NCBI RefSeq assembly: GCF_004011695.2
Contig: NC_082409.1
Span: 2,108,001 to 2,172,000 of the forward strand
Source of the DNA: Ascochyta rabiei
Taxonomy: Eukaryota; Ascomycota; Dothideomycetes; Pleosporales; Didymellaceae
Reading direction: 5' to 3'
DNA: 64,000 nucleotides
The notes beneath the pieces were generated by a model, which was not told the origin of the DNA, made no database searches, and saw only the letters and a list, made by a program, of their open reading frames with translations. This document shows, in pieces, positions 31,683 to 42,024 of this stretch. Every line of letters starts with the position of its first letter. The first letter of the stretch is position 1. The position numbers and the translations under genes are program-made.

Positions 31683-34600
31683 CAGAGAGAGGTACTGTAC
31701 AGCAAGCAGCAAGCAGCGACTGACATCTGAGGCTCTCCTGAGCACAGAGCATCCTGAAGCATTCTTCATCGCCTTTGTGGTGCGTGTGGCAAATATAATG
31801 TTGATCCTGGACGACATGGCTTTAGCTTGACGCCGGTGGAGCATCATCCACGCCCCTATCGACAAGCTGCATCATACCCACGACGCCATGTATGAGACTG
31901 CGTGCGCCATGGTCTTCAGGCTTCGAGTCGTGTTTCTCGAAGCTATCAGCGAACGAGTCTCGGCCAAGGATATCTCCATTCCGATAACCAGGTCGACGCT
32001 AGCCCGATGCTACTATCAGGCGCGCGGGTGTCCTGGCCTGCAGATGATGGGAGCGGGGGTGTGTTATCACCCTCGACGCTTGCAGACAATTGCGCCGTCC
32101 TGAGGTTGCGGAGATCGCCTGGTGTTAGGCTTCCTACTGACCGTTCGACGACGCCACACAGCCATGATGGAGCTTGTATACACGACTTCCAGCATCCTGA
32201 TTTCAGGCAGCGACCAGAACCGCAAGGTCCCCTTGGCAGATTTGCAATTCCCCCGCAGTGGGACTAGGCCGCATGCCCACGGGTTCGAAGCAGCATCAAC
32301 TCGCGTGGTCTTGACACTTCGCGTTGTTCTGTTGGGACCCACGGAACGGGTCATCAAGGCCCTTGGGTAGCAACACTGAACTTTGATGAGCCCCCCATTC
32401 TCAAATCAGACTATCAGACGTTTGCCGCCACCTGGTTTGCGCCGATAGTACATTGAGATGCCAAACCTACGCAAACGTCCATCGGCGATACCTGCTAGAC
32501 AGCTCCTCGGCAACAACACATGTCACCCATCGCCGGCCTCATATGGACAGTACTACCCGCTTACAAGTTTAGCGTCAAACCACGTGTGGCGCGGTCAAGG
32601 CATAATTTCCTACCCCGTCACATGCTCACAACTCGGGGCCTCGTCCAAGACCGATCGTTCACGGTTCCATCCAAAGCAGAAGGATTTAAGGGTATCACAC
32701 TCTCGATAGGAGGCCGGCACCCTGCGAAGATGTTCGAGTACATCGGAACGATACGATGTACGACGGAGACCAAAGGATCGTAGCTACCAGTCCTACCGCG
32801 CTGATGACTGCCCGCTGCTAACTGCCATAGATAAGCATCCAGGAGTTTCCGAGTTATGGAGCACCATGTGGGACCGTACACACGCCCGGCGGCTTATGCA
32901 TGCAGACGGCGATGCCTTTCGTGGCACGCTTTTAGAGGATGCTGCGGAGGCTCAGTGACTGCACAGTGACAGAACGTCTCTCGTTCGGCGGGAATTTGCC
33001 AATCCACACTGCATCTTGTCGTCGCCTTGCCACTTGCTACGAGCGCCCGTTCCCAGCTCGCAGTATGCTCCCACACCCACAAACACCATATTGACGACGG
33101 TAGCAGTATGTCAAGCACTGCACAGCGACACTGCGTCTGCCACTCCACCCACTAAACACAGTATATCTCGATCCTGTATCCACCAGCACCCACATTGCGG
33201 TGCGATTACCACCCATTGCCACCAGGGATTCTCCAACATCCAACGCTCCCTTCCTTTCCCGAGCAGCACGACGCCGAATAAAAGTCCTCCGCAAACCCAC
33301 GCACCGATGGCATTCCCGCACTCGAGCCATCGCTCTAGAAAGCGCTGCATCAGCGACATGTCTGCTCAGAGCCATAACGTACCTCCCAAACGCGCGCATG
33401 GCTGCGTTCCTCCAAGCATGAGCCCAAGATCCACCTACCCCCAGCTCCGTACATCAGCACCACCCAATTGAGAAGCCAACACAGCACAGAACATACTGGC
33501 ACGATGGATGGATGGCTGTATACCCTGCGCCCGCGAACCTGAATCCAAGCGCCAGCGCACGCTCCTCTGGTCTGATACGTCACGTATGCGTGCACCTCGC
33601 CAGACTGTAGCAGCACGTGCGAAGAGTCGGCGGGTGTGCTATATTGGGTGTGCTATATTGTATTCCGTCGCAGGAGGCCAGCGCCACCCGCACGAAAGAA
33701 CATGCCGAGCTGAAAGCAAGGGCGTGAGTGAGAGAAGCAGTGGTCATGCAGGTCTGCATGGCCACAGCTAATGCGGAAGGTCGAGTATAGCCTGGCTATA
33801 CACATCAGCGCAGTGCGGCTAACACAGTACCCACCACCACCACGCACATTCACTTTCGAGCAGATACCACGCGTGTGCTAGTTGAGCTGGCCTCTCATAA
33901 CGGCACTTGTACTACCTTGTGACAGGATGCACAATCAAGGGAGTTTGTGCTGCACTACAGAGGTAAGCAACAGCGCACAGTAGGGGTGAAAACAAAGCCG
34001 TGTAGATTGATGGGTGTTGTATTTTCTGCACGAGTGGATGGAGAGGGGATGTGAGCCTGTGGACCACTGGTGATGGGTTCGGTGGTACGTTTGTTGTTGT
34101 CTGTGTTTCTTCTAGACATCTCTCGACAACGTCAGTGGATCTGGAAGGCGAATGCTCTTACGTGCTCGGTGGCGTTGTGCCAGTAGGTTTACACAAACCA
34201 CGTGGGTAGGAGAGCAGCGGACGACTGAAGAATGTTGAATAGGAAAAGGGAAGTTGCAAGACTGTTCGTGTGGTACTAGAAGACAGATATGCTAGTTGTC
34301 TTTTTTTATTTTTTTTTCGATGCTTGTACCTCTGAGCCTGCTCATCACGATCCAGCTCGATTGTCCTGGCTCAGTGGGAAAAGCTCATTCCGTTTTCAAT
34401 CTACTCCAAGTGTATCTAACTTGACGGCATGGGCAGAAGAAGTACGTCTTGCAACCAAGACTAGCAGGGCGAGATGACGACGGTAGGGTGGGAAGGGATC
34501 AGCGACATGGTACGTAGAAGAGTTGATCAGAAGCATGGGGGGGTCAAGGCCTGTGTAGATACCATAACAAGTCAAACACGTGCCTTTGTAGATGAGTTGG

Positions 34601-35117
34601 CGACGTTGATGTCAAGGTCGTTCAGGAGACGTTCAATGATCTGTGATGATGGCGACGGCGTGTGTTGTGCTGTGCCGGCAAGCGTGGTGCTTGTCAGTAG
34701 GCCACAGGGAAAAGCTAGTTGTGCTGGGGTTTCCGATTTTTCACGAGCGACGCGGCTGCGGTGGACAGGGAAGGCGCGGTGAGATTGGTGCGTTGCTGAG
34801 GCCAACCACCAACCCAGACGAGCGCAGAGCCGAGTTTTGGGAGAAGTGCGGCGAAGAGGCAGCGCTTGGAGTGCAAAATGAGATGGATCTCTTCCATGTG
34901 TCGTGGCACTAGCCGCTGGGTCGTCATTCAGGGCGAGAGGCGTGGAGAGGGGCAGGAAACGGCCGAGGGCGACGGCCTTGGGTGGTCATGCATAGCGTTC
35001 GGCGTGACAAGACCAGATGGGCGACCTCAGCTCGCGGTGCAGGCGTGTGGCAACAGACGAAGGGCAGACATGTGCAGGCGAGAAGAAAGATGCAGAGAGA
35101 GAGAGGATGCAGGGACA

Positions 35118-35182
35118 GTACAGGCGGTGCAGGCGGTGCAGGTGGTGCAGGCGGTGCAAGTGGTGCAGGTGGTGGTGCTCTG
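35118..35182. repeat. 9-bp minisatellite (CAGGYGGTG)n
   Basis: Seven near-identical tandem copies of a nonamer with C/T variation at one site. There is no supported ORF around it. Confidence 0.85.
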
Positions 35183-35759
35183 TGTTTGGTGTTCTCCCAG
35201 CGGCGGCGCAAACTCTAGCTGAGGATGAAGCTCCCCGAATCCAACAAGGAATGCAGAAGGCCACGCGATGTACGATGACACGGACCAGCACAGCGCCCAC
35301 CATGCCGCAGTCTCACGTCGCAGGGCGATGCAACGCAAACGCAGGCAGAATCAAAAGCACGGAATGGGGTCGACGGGGCCGCGACATGTTGCTGAGGTGC
35401 AGCGCCACTGCCGCTTGTGGTTAGCGTGCGTGCTGTCCGGGCGAGCCCTTCTCACCTCCCTCAAATCGTGCCTGGTACTCGAGAAATGGCATTAGCGACG
35501 ATGCCGCGCCAAATGAACGCACACAGGCTGCTTCAAGGGGCGAGGCCGCCGCGCTCCTCCGGCCACGACCCTCCGCCGTGCTCGCCCGCCTCCCCGTCTC
35601 CCCCGTCTGCATCTTGGTCTACGCTGCTTTGCACCGTCTGCTCGACGATAGCTGGGCACACGCATACGCACACGCACACGCACACGCACTCACCCTGAAG
35701 CACTCACCTGAAGCACTCCGCCGCGCGCTCGCACCAGCCCACCCACGTCCGACGTGCGA

Positions 35760-35801
35760 GCACACCAGCCAGCCAGCCAGCCAGCCAGCCGGCCAACCAA
35801 C
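35760..35801. repeat. (CAGC)n tetranucleotide microsatellite
   Basis: About seven copies of CAGC in tandem. A short CGCACA run lies 90 bp upstream at 35655-35690. Confidence 0.8.
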
Positions 35802-35879
35802 CACGCTGACTAGACGCCCGCTCGCAACACAAAGCCACGACGTCCACCGCCCATCATCACCACCACCATCGCCTGCACC

Positions 35880-36014
35880 CATCGTCATCACCACCGCATC
35901 GTCATCACCACCGCATCGTCATCACCACCGCATCGTCACCACCACCGCATCGTCACCACTACCGCATCGTCACCACCACCGCATCGTCACCACCGCCGCG
36001 TCGTCACCACCACG
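35880..36014. repeat. 17-bp minisatellite just upstream of the Ies4-like start codon
   Basis: Eight tandem copies of CATCGTCAYCACCACCG ending 24 bp before the ATG at 36039, so it probably lies in the 5' UTR. The unit length is not a multiple of three and copies differ at one or two bases. Confidence 0.85.
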
Positions 36015-36038
36015 TCGCCGGCCCGCGTGTCTGCGAAC

Positions 36039-36854
36039 ATGTCGCCCAAGCCCGCAAAGACGCTGACCACCGTCCTCAAGCTGTCGCCCAAGCATCTTGC
36101 GCACTTTCCCCACGACACACCCGCGCCGCCATCCCCAGCATCCAAGCCAGCATCCACCCCGGAGGCCTCGCCAGCGCCCCAGATGGCCGACCTCACCGCC
36201 GGCGACGCATCTGCCGGCACCCCCGACACGCCGGCCGCCCTCAACGGCGCCAGCACGCCGTCGTCGCTTGCACCACCGGCATCAGCCCCAGGAAGCAAGC
36301 GCAAGACGCCTGCGCCCAAAGCGGGCACCAAGCGCGCCGCTGCTACCCTCGAGGGCTCCAGCACACCAAAGGCTCGTGGCAAGCCCGGGCCCAAGAAGCG
36401 AAAGCTGTATGTCGGCCCCCATCCCCTGCAATGCGACCTCATGCTGACCATCCACAGTGGTGACATGGTCAACGACCCCAACAACAAGACGCCTGCAGCC
36501 CCCACACCCAACCAGAAGCTCGGCCCGAAAGCGAACCAAGGTGCTATCAACGCCGGGCTGCGTGCTCTCGACCGCACGGGCAAGTTCAAGTGCCGCAGAT
36601 GGGAGAAGAAGGGCTTCCAGCTGCGCAGCTTCACCGGCGTCGCCTGGGACGTGCCCTCCTGGAAAGCACCCAACCGCAATGCCGCCTTCCTGGAAGATGT
36701 CAAGAGCGACTCCACCGGCTCCAGCGACACCAAAGTCAAGGAGGAGAGCAGTGCTGTCAGCGAGAAGAGCGGCCTCAACGGGGACGGCGCAACACCCGTG
36801 CCGCCGCTCATGGAGGATCTCAACAGCTCGCCAGCCCCCGTGTCTGCCATGTAG
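36039..36854 (+). CDS. INO80 chromatin remodelling complex subunit Ies4-like (DUF1711)
   Basis: The product resembles fungal Ies4, a small subunit of the INO80 nucleosome remodeller in the nucleus. The opening PKPAKTLTTVLKLSPKHLA and the C-terminal conserved block KFKCRRWEKKGFQLRSFTGV followed by W-D-V-P-S-W are the family marks. The middle is Pro/Ala/Ser-rich with basic nuclear-signal patches (GSKRKTPAPK, PGPKKRKL). A probable 51-bp intron lies at 36407-36457 (GTATGT donor, GCTGAC branch, CACAG acceptor). Removal gives 254 aa and joins KKRKL to GDMVNDP. Because 51 is a multiple of three without a stop, the unspliced frame (271 aa) is also open. The start is the first ATG, just after a minisatellite. 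Confidence 0.8.
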   Translation: MSPKPAKTLTTVLKLSPKHLAHFPHDTPAPPSPASKPASTPEASPAPQMADLTAGDASAGTPDTPAALNGASTPSSLAPPASAPGSKRKTPAPKAGTKRAAATLEGSSTPKARGKPGPKKRKLYVGPHPLQCDLMLTIHSGDMVNDPNNKTPAAPTPNQKLGPKANQGAINAGLRALDRTGKFKCRRWEKKGFQLRSFTGVAWDVPSWKAPNRNAAFLEDVKSDSTGSSDTKVKEESSAVSEKSGLNGDGATPVPPLMEDLNSSPAPVSAM

Positions 36855-37647
36855 TAGATGCCCTATGCGTCTTTTCTAATTTTTAATACCCCCTGTTGTT
36901 TCCCGTTTGCTTAGCATGTTCGGCGTTCGGTGGCCACAACCAAGTCCTATCAAGAGGCAATGTCTGATCGAACGGCGTTTGGATGTGTGCTGGGAGTGGA
37001 CGGGGCGCGTGACGTGCTCGACTGTGGGTCTGGCGTCAAGGAAAATACCATGCATTTCGATGCACCACCAGCAAGGTCTGTGGATTTGTACAGTAATAGT
37101 AGAGACTAGGATGGAACGTAGCATTGCCACATACTGGCTCATTGTCCGTGTGCACTTTGCGTCCGTGACTTCGCGCGTGCATGGGTGCGCTATCGTCCCA
37201 ATCCCTCTTCCCCGCGATCGAGCTACCACCTTGCCGCGTGTACCGTCGACCACGCTCCCCGCAACACCCCCAAGGAGCCGTGCCCAGCTCGCTGCCTGCG
37301 TTTGTTTCGGTTTCGGCGTGTAGCATGTATGCGTTTGCGAGGACGCCTTGCCGTTGATTCGGCCGCATCTACGTCTGGCGCCACCTCACCACCTTCCCTT
37401 CACCGCACCTCGTCCACGACACCGCTCTCCGCACTCTCCACATCTCGCGTCTCCACGCGCAGCACGGCCTGTTCGCCTGCGTAGAAGCCACCACGATCCT
37501 ATCCACGACCTGATCATAGTCGTCTGTTGCGACACCCGGTGGCAGCCGCTGCTGCGAGTGCGCAAACGACGGAGCCACACGGCTCGCCTGTCCTACAAGG
37601 CACCTGACGACACGTCCACGACACATCCGCGATACGCCCACGGCACG
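36855..37647. other. Intergenic stretch between Ies4-like and Gid1-like genes
   Basis: About 790 bp. An open frame runs into the Gid1-like gene from 37348, but with a non-ATG start and non-conserved sequence, so it is taken as 5' UTR. Nothing else is seen. Confidence 0.45.
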
Positions 37648-39828
37648 ATGCGGAGAAGCAGCTACGCAGCCGCCCTGGCCGGCAGCACAGGCAACAGCCC
37701 CGCAAACCCCGCGCCCACCCGGTCTGGGGCCATTTCACACCTCAGCAACAACAGCCCCACCCCCCACGCGACAACTCAACACCGCCACTCGCGCTCCATG
37801 GACCCCGACGGCCACCACAACAGCATGTCCACCAGCTGGGGAAGAGGCGGCGCTCTGCCGTCGTACGCTAGCCAGAGTGGGCCTGCGCAGGGCTTGGCTG
37901 GAGGAGCCCAGGACGCACCGCCCTTCTTCGTGCCGTCGTACCTGCGCGGCTCCAAGCACGCCGAAAAGCTGCAGGAAGCACACAAGGCGAGGCTGGCCGC
38001 CCAGCGCGAGCACAGGCCAACACACTCGTCCAATGTTGGGTCGCTATCGACCAGCTCGAGCAGCGTAAACCTGCACAAGATGACCGGTTCGCACCGCGGT
38101 CTGACACACGAGGTCATCGAGCGAGCGCCTGTCTTCGTCGATGAGCCCGTCTCGCCCTGGCCGACCAGGTGGAACGACAACGACAAGTTTGCGCAGCTAG
38201 ACATCGAGGACCAAGGCAGACAGGCCAAGTTCTCTGGGTCGCAAAAGACGCACGAGGAGGCGGCGTCGGTGCGCGCCGACTGCCCCATGCCACGACAATG
38301 CGGTATCTACTACTACGAGGTGACGGTTGTCTCCAAGGGCAAAGACGGGTATGGCAGCCCTGCAACCTCTTTGACATGCACTGACGGTCCTGGCAGAAGA
38401 ATGATCGGTGTTGGCTTCTCGGGCCCCAAAGTCGCCTTGAGCAGAATACCAGGCTGGGAGCCAGGTTCATTTGCATATCACGGTGACGACGGCCAGATTT
38501 TCAACAACACAACGTCAGGGAAGAACTACGGTCCCAAGTTTGGCACACTGGATGTCATCGGGTGTGGTATCAACTTCCGTACCAACACTGCCTTCTTTAC
38601 CAAGAATGGTCACATGCTGGGTATGGACAGCGCCCAATCTTCAGCTCCGCGTTTTGCTGACCACGTCAGGTACCGCTTTCCGGGATCTTACCCCTAATAT
38701 GTCATACTACCCAACGATCGGCATGAAGAAACCTGGAGAGACTCTCCGTGCAAACTTCGGTCACGAACCCTTCGCATTCGACATTGACAAGATGGTGCTG
38801 GACGAGAAGACTGCCATACAGGAAGAAATTCACCGGACCACCTTCACACCCAGCGATACATCTGACCCAGACGAAACCCAGTTCATTCATCGGCTGATCA
38901 GTCAGTACTTGGCACACGACGGCTATGTTGAGACTGCGCAAGCATTTGTCGAGGAGATTGTGGACGAGGCGAGAGCGCTTGCTAACGATGACGATGCGAC
39001 AATACCATACCCAGAGGCTGCCGAGGATATGGACGCACTGAACAGACAGAGTGAGTGCCACCCAAGGATGGTTTCGGAGTGGGCTAATCAGAGTATAGAG
39101 ATTCGTGCAGCTATCCTCGAAGGCGACATGGACAAAGCACTCAAACACACCACCGCATATTACCCTTCAGTCCTCCGCGACAACGAGAACATTTACTTCA
39201 AATTACGCTGCCGAAAGTTCATCGAGATGATAAGAGACTGCAATGAGCTCAGCACACAGTGCCAAAATGTGGATTCCGTGAAACCCTTCAGCTCTTCCAA
39301 TACCAACGTACGCAATTCCACCGCCACAGACGAATACGATTTTCAAATGGAGCTCGATGAGCAGTTCGGCGTCAACAACCCTACGCCCAGCCTAGACGAC
39401 GTTGATAACGAAGACGATCTCGAAGACAAGCAAGCCAAGCTACAGCAATTGACCTCCAACACAATTGCATACGGCCAGGAGCTGGGTGCGGAGTTCGCAA
39501 ATGACCCACGCAGAGAAGTCAAACAAGCCCTCAAAGATACATTCGCTCTGATAGCGTATGAAAATGCAAAGGAGAGCACCCTGGCGCCGCTGCTGGAGAT
39601 CGACGGACGGGTGCCGATAGCCGAGGAATTGAACAGCGCCATACTGGGTATGATATCCAAATCCCTACCTATACGTGGTGTACTGACATGCCTATAGTCA
39701 GCCTTGGCAAATCCAGCTCTGCAGCTCTCGAACGCCTTGTTCAACAGACCGAAGCGCTAGTCGATGTGCTTGCCGACGATGGCGGTCCCGGCGCTTTCAT
39801 CAATGTCAGGAAGGATTTTCTGCAGTAG
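37648..39828 (+). CDS. RanBPM/Gid1 (Vid30)-like SPRY-LisH-CTLH protein
   Basis: A scaffold of the GID/CTLH ubiquitin ligase, which in yeast marks gluconeogenic enzymes for decay. Exons are 37648-38348, 38397-38620, 38670-39050, 39099-39647 and 39698-39828, 661 aa, with introns of 46-50 bp. Residues 1-130 are low complexity. The B30.2/SPRY domain runs from about 150 to 330 (GIYYYEVTVVSKGKDG, IGVGFSG, GWEPGSFAYHGDDG, YYPTIGMKKPGE). A LisH motif follows near 374-405 (FIHRLISQYLAHDGYVETA), then CTLH and CRA regions from about 436 (KIRAAILEGDMDKAL). Each splice restores conserved text, for example LGTAFRDLTPN and KIRAAIL. The last exon ends NVRKDFLQ. Neighbouring genes are not obviously related. 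Confidence 0.92.
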
Positions 39829-41052
39829 GATGCTGTCAACCCTCCCGTGACTGATCCTACTTTGCCACACAATCCCAACATACACCCATGACTTGGAGCA
39901 GCACGACGGTTTCGGTGTCTAGCAAGCGTCAAGAACACAGGCTGCGGTCTGCAAATTCTTGGTATCAGACAAGGGGCTTTGTAAGCTTCAGTCTCGATGA
40001 CATAGCGACGGTTAAGGCGGGGTGGGGATCACGCCCGACTCGAAACCCGCTGGCTGTGCAGGCGCTGAAAGGGGTGACTGACCAGGAGCAACAGCACTTG
40101 GCGTGCTTGCAAGGCGGCGCGTTTGCACACGAAATCTGGCGTTCTTGACAGCCCACAGCAGCCCAGCTCACACCAGTGCGCAGCGCGAGTCTGGACTGCT
40201 CTTCGAGGAGCTGACTTTGTAGCTACAGATGTCAGACGCAAGATAGCGCTACAAGTGCAATACTATTAATACTCGACTCCACCAAACATCTGTCCATTCA
40301 CTTGTAGCACGTTGTTAAAGTGACCAAGCAGGCTCTGCTAGAGCAAGCCTATGTCAGTGTTTCCTGCTACAATAATATAGACTAAGCCCCTTTTTTCTTT
40401 TCGTAAAATCTTAGAACTGCTGTTTACTTTGCATTTACAGTCCTTAGACCCTACGTGCCGGAAAAACACTGCTGCTTTTCGTCACAACAGTGTCCGCAAC
40501 GATCAGGAGGCATAGATAATCTCGGAATAAAGATATCGTACCCTTACCTTCATCTGAGCTTCACAGTTCGTCTGAACTGAAAGAGTCCATTTCAGTCTGT
40601 AATACCATATTCACTGCGAACACGCACCGTGACCCTTTACATCGGCAAGTCTCGGATCGTACTTGAAAGTTCGTGCACCTCGTCCAAAACTCTGTAGATC
40701 GTAGACAGGGATAGGAAAATTGTGGCCCGAGCGAAGAGCTTGGGTTTTTAAAGTCGATGCGCATTTGTAGCGATTAGCCGTCTTGTAAGACAACAATCGG
40801 CAAATAAGAGCCCCTGTAAGGAGGAAAGCCAGAAGCGGGTTAGTTGTGATCAAGATACATAGACGCTTGCATGACTCGATCTAACGTCCCTCTTTGTGTC
40901 AACTGGCGTAGGCTTAAATCGACTTATTGAATACTGAAAGGAACTTAAAGTTACTCTTTTCTCATGCAGTGAACCTACCTGTCAAATACTCTTGGCTATT
41001 TCATTATCATTAATAGATTTAGTTACTGTAGGCTAGGGTTACTTACATCTAT

Positions 41053-41334
41053 AACAATGAGATTCATCGGCGTAATGACCGTACTCACCGCCTGAACTTG
41101 TTAGTACGAATAAGCTGCAGGGAAACTTCTGGAATCCTACTTTTATAGCAACGAAGTTCATTGGCAAAGTGACCTTATTCGTCGCCTGCGGCAGTCAGCA
41201 AGGGTCAAACGCACGGAAGCCTCCAAAAACCTACATGTAAAGCAACGAGGGTCATTTGCGTGGTGACCGAGTTCACCACCTAAGACTTGACAGTCGGCTA
41301 GATTTTCACAGTCTTTCGTTAGATGCTGGAAGTA
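41053..41334. repeat. Three diverged tandem copies with a 94-bp period
   Basis: Copies begin at 41053, 41147 and 41241 with AACAATGAG, AGCAACGAA and AGCAACGAG. Each then shows TTCATNNGC-like text, TGACC and a TCACCGCCT/TCGTCGCCT/TCACCACCT block about 35 bp in. Copies 1 and 2 share a GGAARCYTCT...CCTAC tail. Differences are mostly C/T and G/A. Confidence 0.7.
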
Positions 41335-41341
41335 CCGACAC

Positions 41342-41864
41342 TTAAGCAGACAATATTGCGTTGGATGCTCTGCGTTTCTCCGTCATCACCGCGCCGTCGC
41401 TTCGGCGGCTGTGGAGAGAGCGCTGGTGATGGAGTATGTATTTCCATTCTTCAGAGCGTCCTAGATTTCTCTCCGAAGCCGAGTGAATGCCGTTCCCCTG
41501 TCTATCTCCATAGAGAAGTGGCATATGAATGTCCAAAATCGCCTAGCGAAGCATATGCCGCGTCCTCTCCGCGCTTCGTTTCGCGCTGCTTTGCCCGCGA
41601 CATTCGCTCGTCGATGCTGGATTCAGATAGCGGACTTTCTAGGATAGCTCGAGTACTGATGCCTGCCATCTCTTGGATCACTCGCATCATCGATTCCTTC
41701 TCGCCAAGTCGCTTGTCTTCTGCGGAAAAGAATTCGATCAATCGGAGCGAGAAGCTCCTGCAGTGCCCATCCGCGAGTGAACCATCTGCTATATATGCCG
41801 AAAGGCTGATTCCCACCTCTGTTGGGGGGCGGAATTTTCCCGGCACAGCTGCCAATCGCAACAT
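41342..41864 (-). pseudogene. HET (heterokaryon incompatibility) domain gene relic
   Basis: Read on the minus strand, fragments of the HET domain appear in order but in different frames. These are SRWFTRGWALQELLAP near 41790-41745, LIEFFSAEDKRLGEKES from about 41745, SIDERMSRAKQRETKRGED and DAAYASLGDFG to about 41535, IHMPLLYGDR to about 41505, and GTAFTRLRREI ending in a stop near 41462. At least three frameshifts and one stop separate them. Regions before and after the domain are absent or unrecognisable. HET proteins act in non-self recognition and cell death; this copy cannot make one. Confidence 0.85.
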
Positions 41865-41907
41865 CAGATAGCTGGGTTTTTTTCCCCTCTGGTGGAAGGG
41901 GAAATGG

Positions 41908-42024
41908 AGGTTTACTCTTTTTTTTTGTTCTTCTTCTTTTTCTTTTTCTTTTTCTTCTTCTTTTTCTTTTTCTTTTTCTTCTTCTTTTTCTTCTTCTTTT
42001 TCTTCTTCTTCTTCTTCTTCATCA
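41908..42024. repeat. Polypyrimidine microsatellite (TTTTTC / TTC)n
   Basis: About 115 bp of almost pure T and C in TTTTTC and TTC units. Strand asymmetry is extreme. No coding support. Confidence 0.85.

Larger units (their letters stand above)
31022..36038. other. Long gene-free stretch with several simple repeats
   Basis: About 5 kb with no domain-bearing ORF and no plausible splicing on either strand. Short ORFs such as 33016-33471 plus and 34474-34782 plus have no recognised similarity and skewed composition. It should include promoters of the transporter (left) and the Ies4-like gene (right). Simple repeats at 31.65, 35.12, 35.66, 35.76 and 35.88 kb are annotated separately or in findings. 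Confidence 0.45.

Noticed and set aside
31642..31830. Polyglutamine ORF over the CAGCAA repeat
   Set aside because: The frame is open only because of the repeat; flanking sequence shows no conserved coding character.
33016..33471. 151-codon plus-strand ORF in the 31-36 kb stretch
   Set aside because: It starts at a non-ATG codon, has biased Ser/Pro/His composition and no recognisable domain or splice partner. It is overlapped by equally long minus-strand ORFs, as expected by chance.
41323..41871. 182-codon plus-strand ORF over the HET relic
   Set aside because: The minus strand shows HET motifs in order, so this plus ORF is a shadow of the decayed gene.
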